A stretch of 7,119 nt of DNA from an uncultured bacterium (lineage in GTDB: Bacteria > Planctomycetota > Phycisphaerae > Phycisphaerales > SM1A02): NCBI GenBank assembly GCA_903918555.1, contig CAIXEV010000066.1:1-7119 (forward strand), in the 5' to 3' direction. The notes beneath the pieces are model-generated. The model saw only the letters and a list, made by a program, of their open reading frames with translations, ran no database searches and was not told the DNA's origin. This document shows, one piece after another, positions 6,831 to 7,119 of the stretch (its first letter is position 1; each line of letters begins with the position of its first letter). A program made the position numbers and the translations under genes.

Positions 6831-7119
6831 CGGGAACTCAGGTCGGAAACTCTCGCTCTGCGCGGGACTTCGGAATGTACCGCACACCGCGTCCGGTTGG
6901 TCCAACCGTTCGCCGAACGCGCCACGCGCCCGAGGAAGATTCGAAAGATCGTCCGAGTTTCGAGACCCACAAAGCCCGGGTCGTACGCGACGAAGTACGC
7001 CGCGGCGGTGGGAGGGCCCGTGTCCGGGTCGTGGATCCGGTACGTGTCGAGGAGGGGGAGGAGGGCGAGGGCGAGGAGCGCGAGGGAGCGGAGGCGGAAG
7101 GTGGGGGTGTCAACGCCGG
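6773..7119 (-). CDS. Possible 3' end of an unidentified gene, 5' end outside window
   Basis: The frame enters from the window edge and stops at TGA 6773-6775. Codons from the edge to about 6970 look coding: nearly every third base is G or C, and the peptide holds a hydrophobic helix (SLALLALALLPLL) followed by DTYRIHDPDTGPP and AAYFVAYDPGFV, which fits a membrane or exported protein. Below about 6970 the third-base bias disappears and the peptide becomes Arg/Ser-rich, and the frame would overlap the cyclase start by 58 nt. The true end may therefore be earlier through a frameshift, or the tail may be a read-through extension. I do not recognise the family. A short plus-strand frame over the same bases is Arg-rich and less convincing. 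Confidence 0.3.
   Translation of the reverse strand, partial: GVDTPTFRLRSLALLALALLPLLDTYRIHDPDTGPPTAAAYFVAYDPGFVGLETRTIFRIFLGRVARSANGWTNRTRCAVHSEVPRRARVSDLSSRCEKFRSHRRPATLPRRVR
6894..6908. repeat. Perfect inverted repeat CGGTTGGTCCAACCG, candidate operator
   Basis: Two 7-bp arms around a single central base, lying 64 to 78 bp upstream of the cyclase ATG and just upstream of the TACATT element. A 15-bp near-palindrome of this form suits a dimeric DNA-binding protein. The loop is too short for an RNA hairpin unless the inner pairs open. No regulator can be named from the sequence. Confidence 0.4.
6941..6963. repeat. Inverted repeat TCGAAA/TTTCGA with 11-nt spacer
   Basis: Six-base arms at 6941-6946 and 6958-6963. 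On the minus strand the second arm is followed by a weak pyrimidine stretch (ATCTTCCTC) rather than a real T-run, so it is at best a poor terminator for the upstream gene. A protein-binding site is an equal possibility, and chance cannot be excluded. Confidence 0.25.

Larger units (their letters stand above)
6831..6970. other. Leader region upstream of the squalene-hopene cyclase
   Basis: About 140 bp with lower GC than its surroundings and mixed third-base use in all three minus-strand frames, as expected of non-coding DNA. It holds two inverted repeats and a weak -10-like TACATT (6879-6874 on the minus strand) without a well-spaced -35. If it is a promoter, it would drive the cyclase and perhaps the genes after it. 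Confidence 0.4.

Noticed and set aside
7108..7113. TTGACA on the minus strand, a perfect -35 consensus
   Set aside because: No -10 element follows at 16-18 bp, and it lies in sequence that looks coding.

Overview
The window is very GC-rich (roughly 70% by eye) and every convincing gene lies on the minus strand. Read in the direction of transcription, from high to low coordinates, the order is: a poorly defined upstream frame cut by the window edge (7119 to 6773); a squalene-hopene cyclase (6830 to 4710); a small ECF-type RNA polymerase sigma factor (4671 to 4063); a membrane-anchored serine/threonine protein kinase (4022 to 1605); and a secreted M1-family zinc metallopeptidase (1590 to 1) whose C-terminus lies outside the window.

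The pairing of an ECF sigma factor of the TIGR02999 (Sig-70_X6) kind with a kinase carrying one transmembrane helix and a TPR-like C-terminal half, together with a hopanoid cyclase and the extreme GC3, points to a member of the Planctomycetota, perhaps a Phycisphaerae-like lineage. Acidobacteriota and Gemmatimonadota are less likely alternatives. This is inferred from family resemblance; no rRNA or other taxonomic marker is present.

The gaps between the last four genes are short (38, 40 and 14 bp) and show no strong terminator, so cyclase, sigma factor, kinase and peptidase could be one transcription unit. The cyclase makes hopanoid lipids for the membranes. The kinase and sigma factor look like a sensor/regulator pair. 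The peptidase is exported to the periplasm or cell surface. A plausible but unproven reading is an envelope-related signalling unit in which the kinase controls the sigma factor by phosphorylation.

Points worth a second look are a 37-nt, eight-tract G-quadruplex motif built from a 15-bp tandem repeat inside the start of the kinase gene, the lack of acidic residues in the sigma factor's region 2.2 with Thr/Ser nearby, two inverted repeats in the roughly 140-bp leader of the cyclase, and a coding signal that collapses just upstream of that leader. No tRNA, rRNA, CRISPR array, insertion sequence or attachment site was seen. Long plus-strand open frames exist but are antisense shadows caused by the GC-rich codon use.
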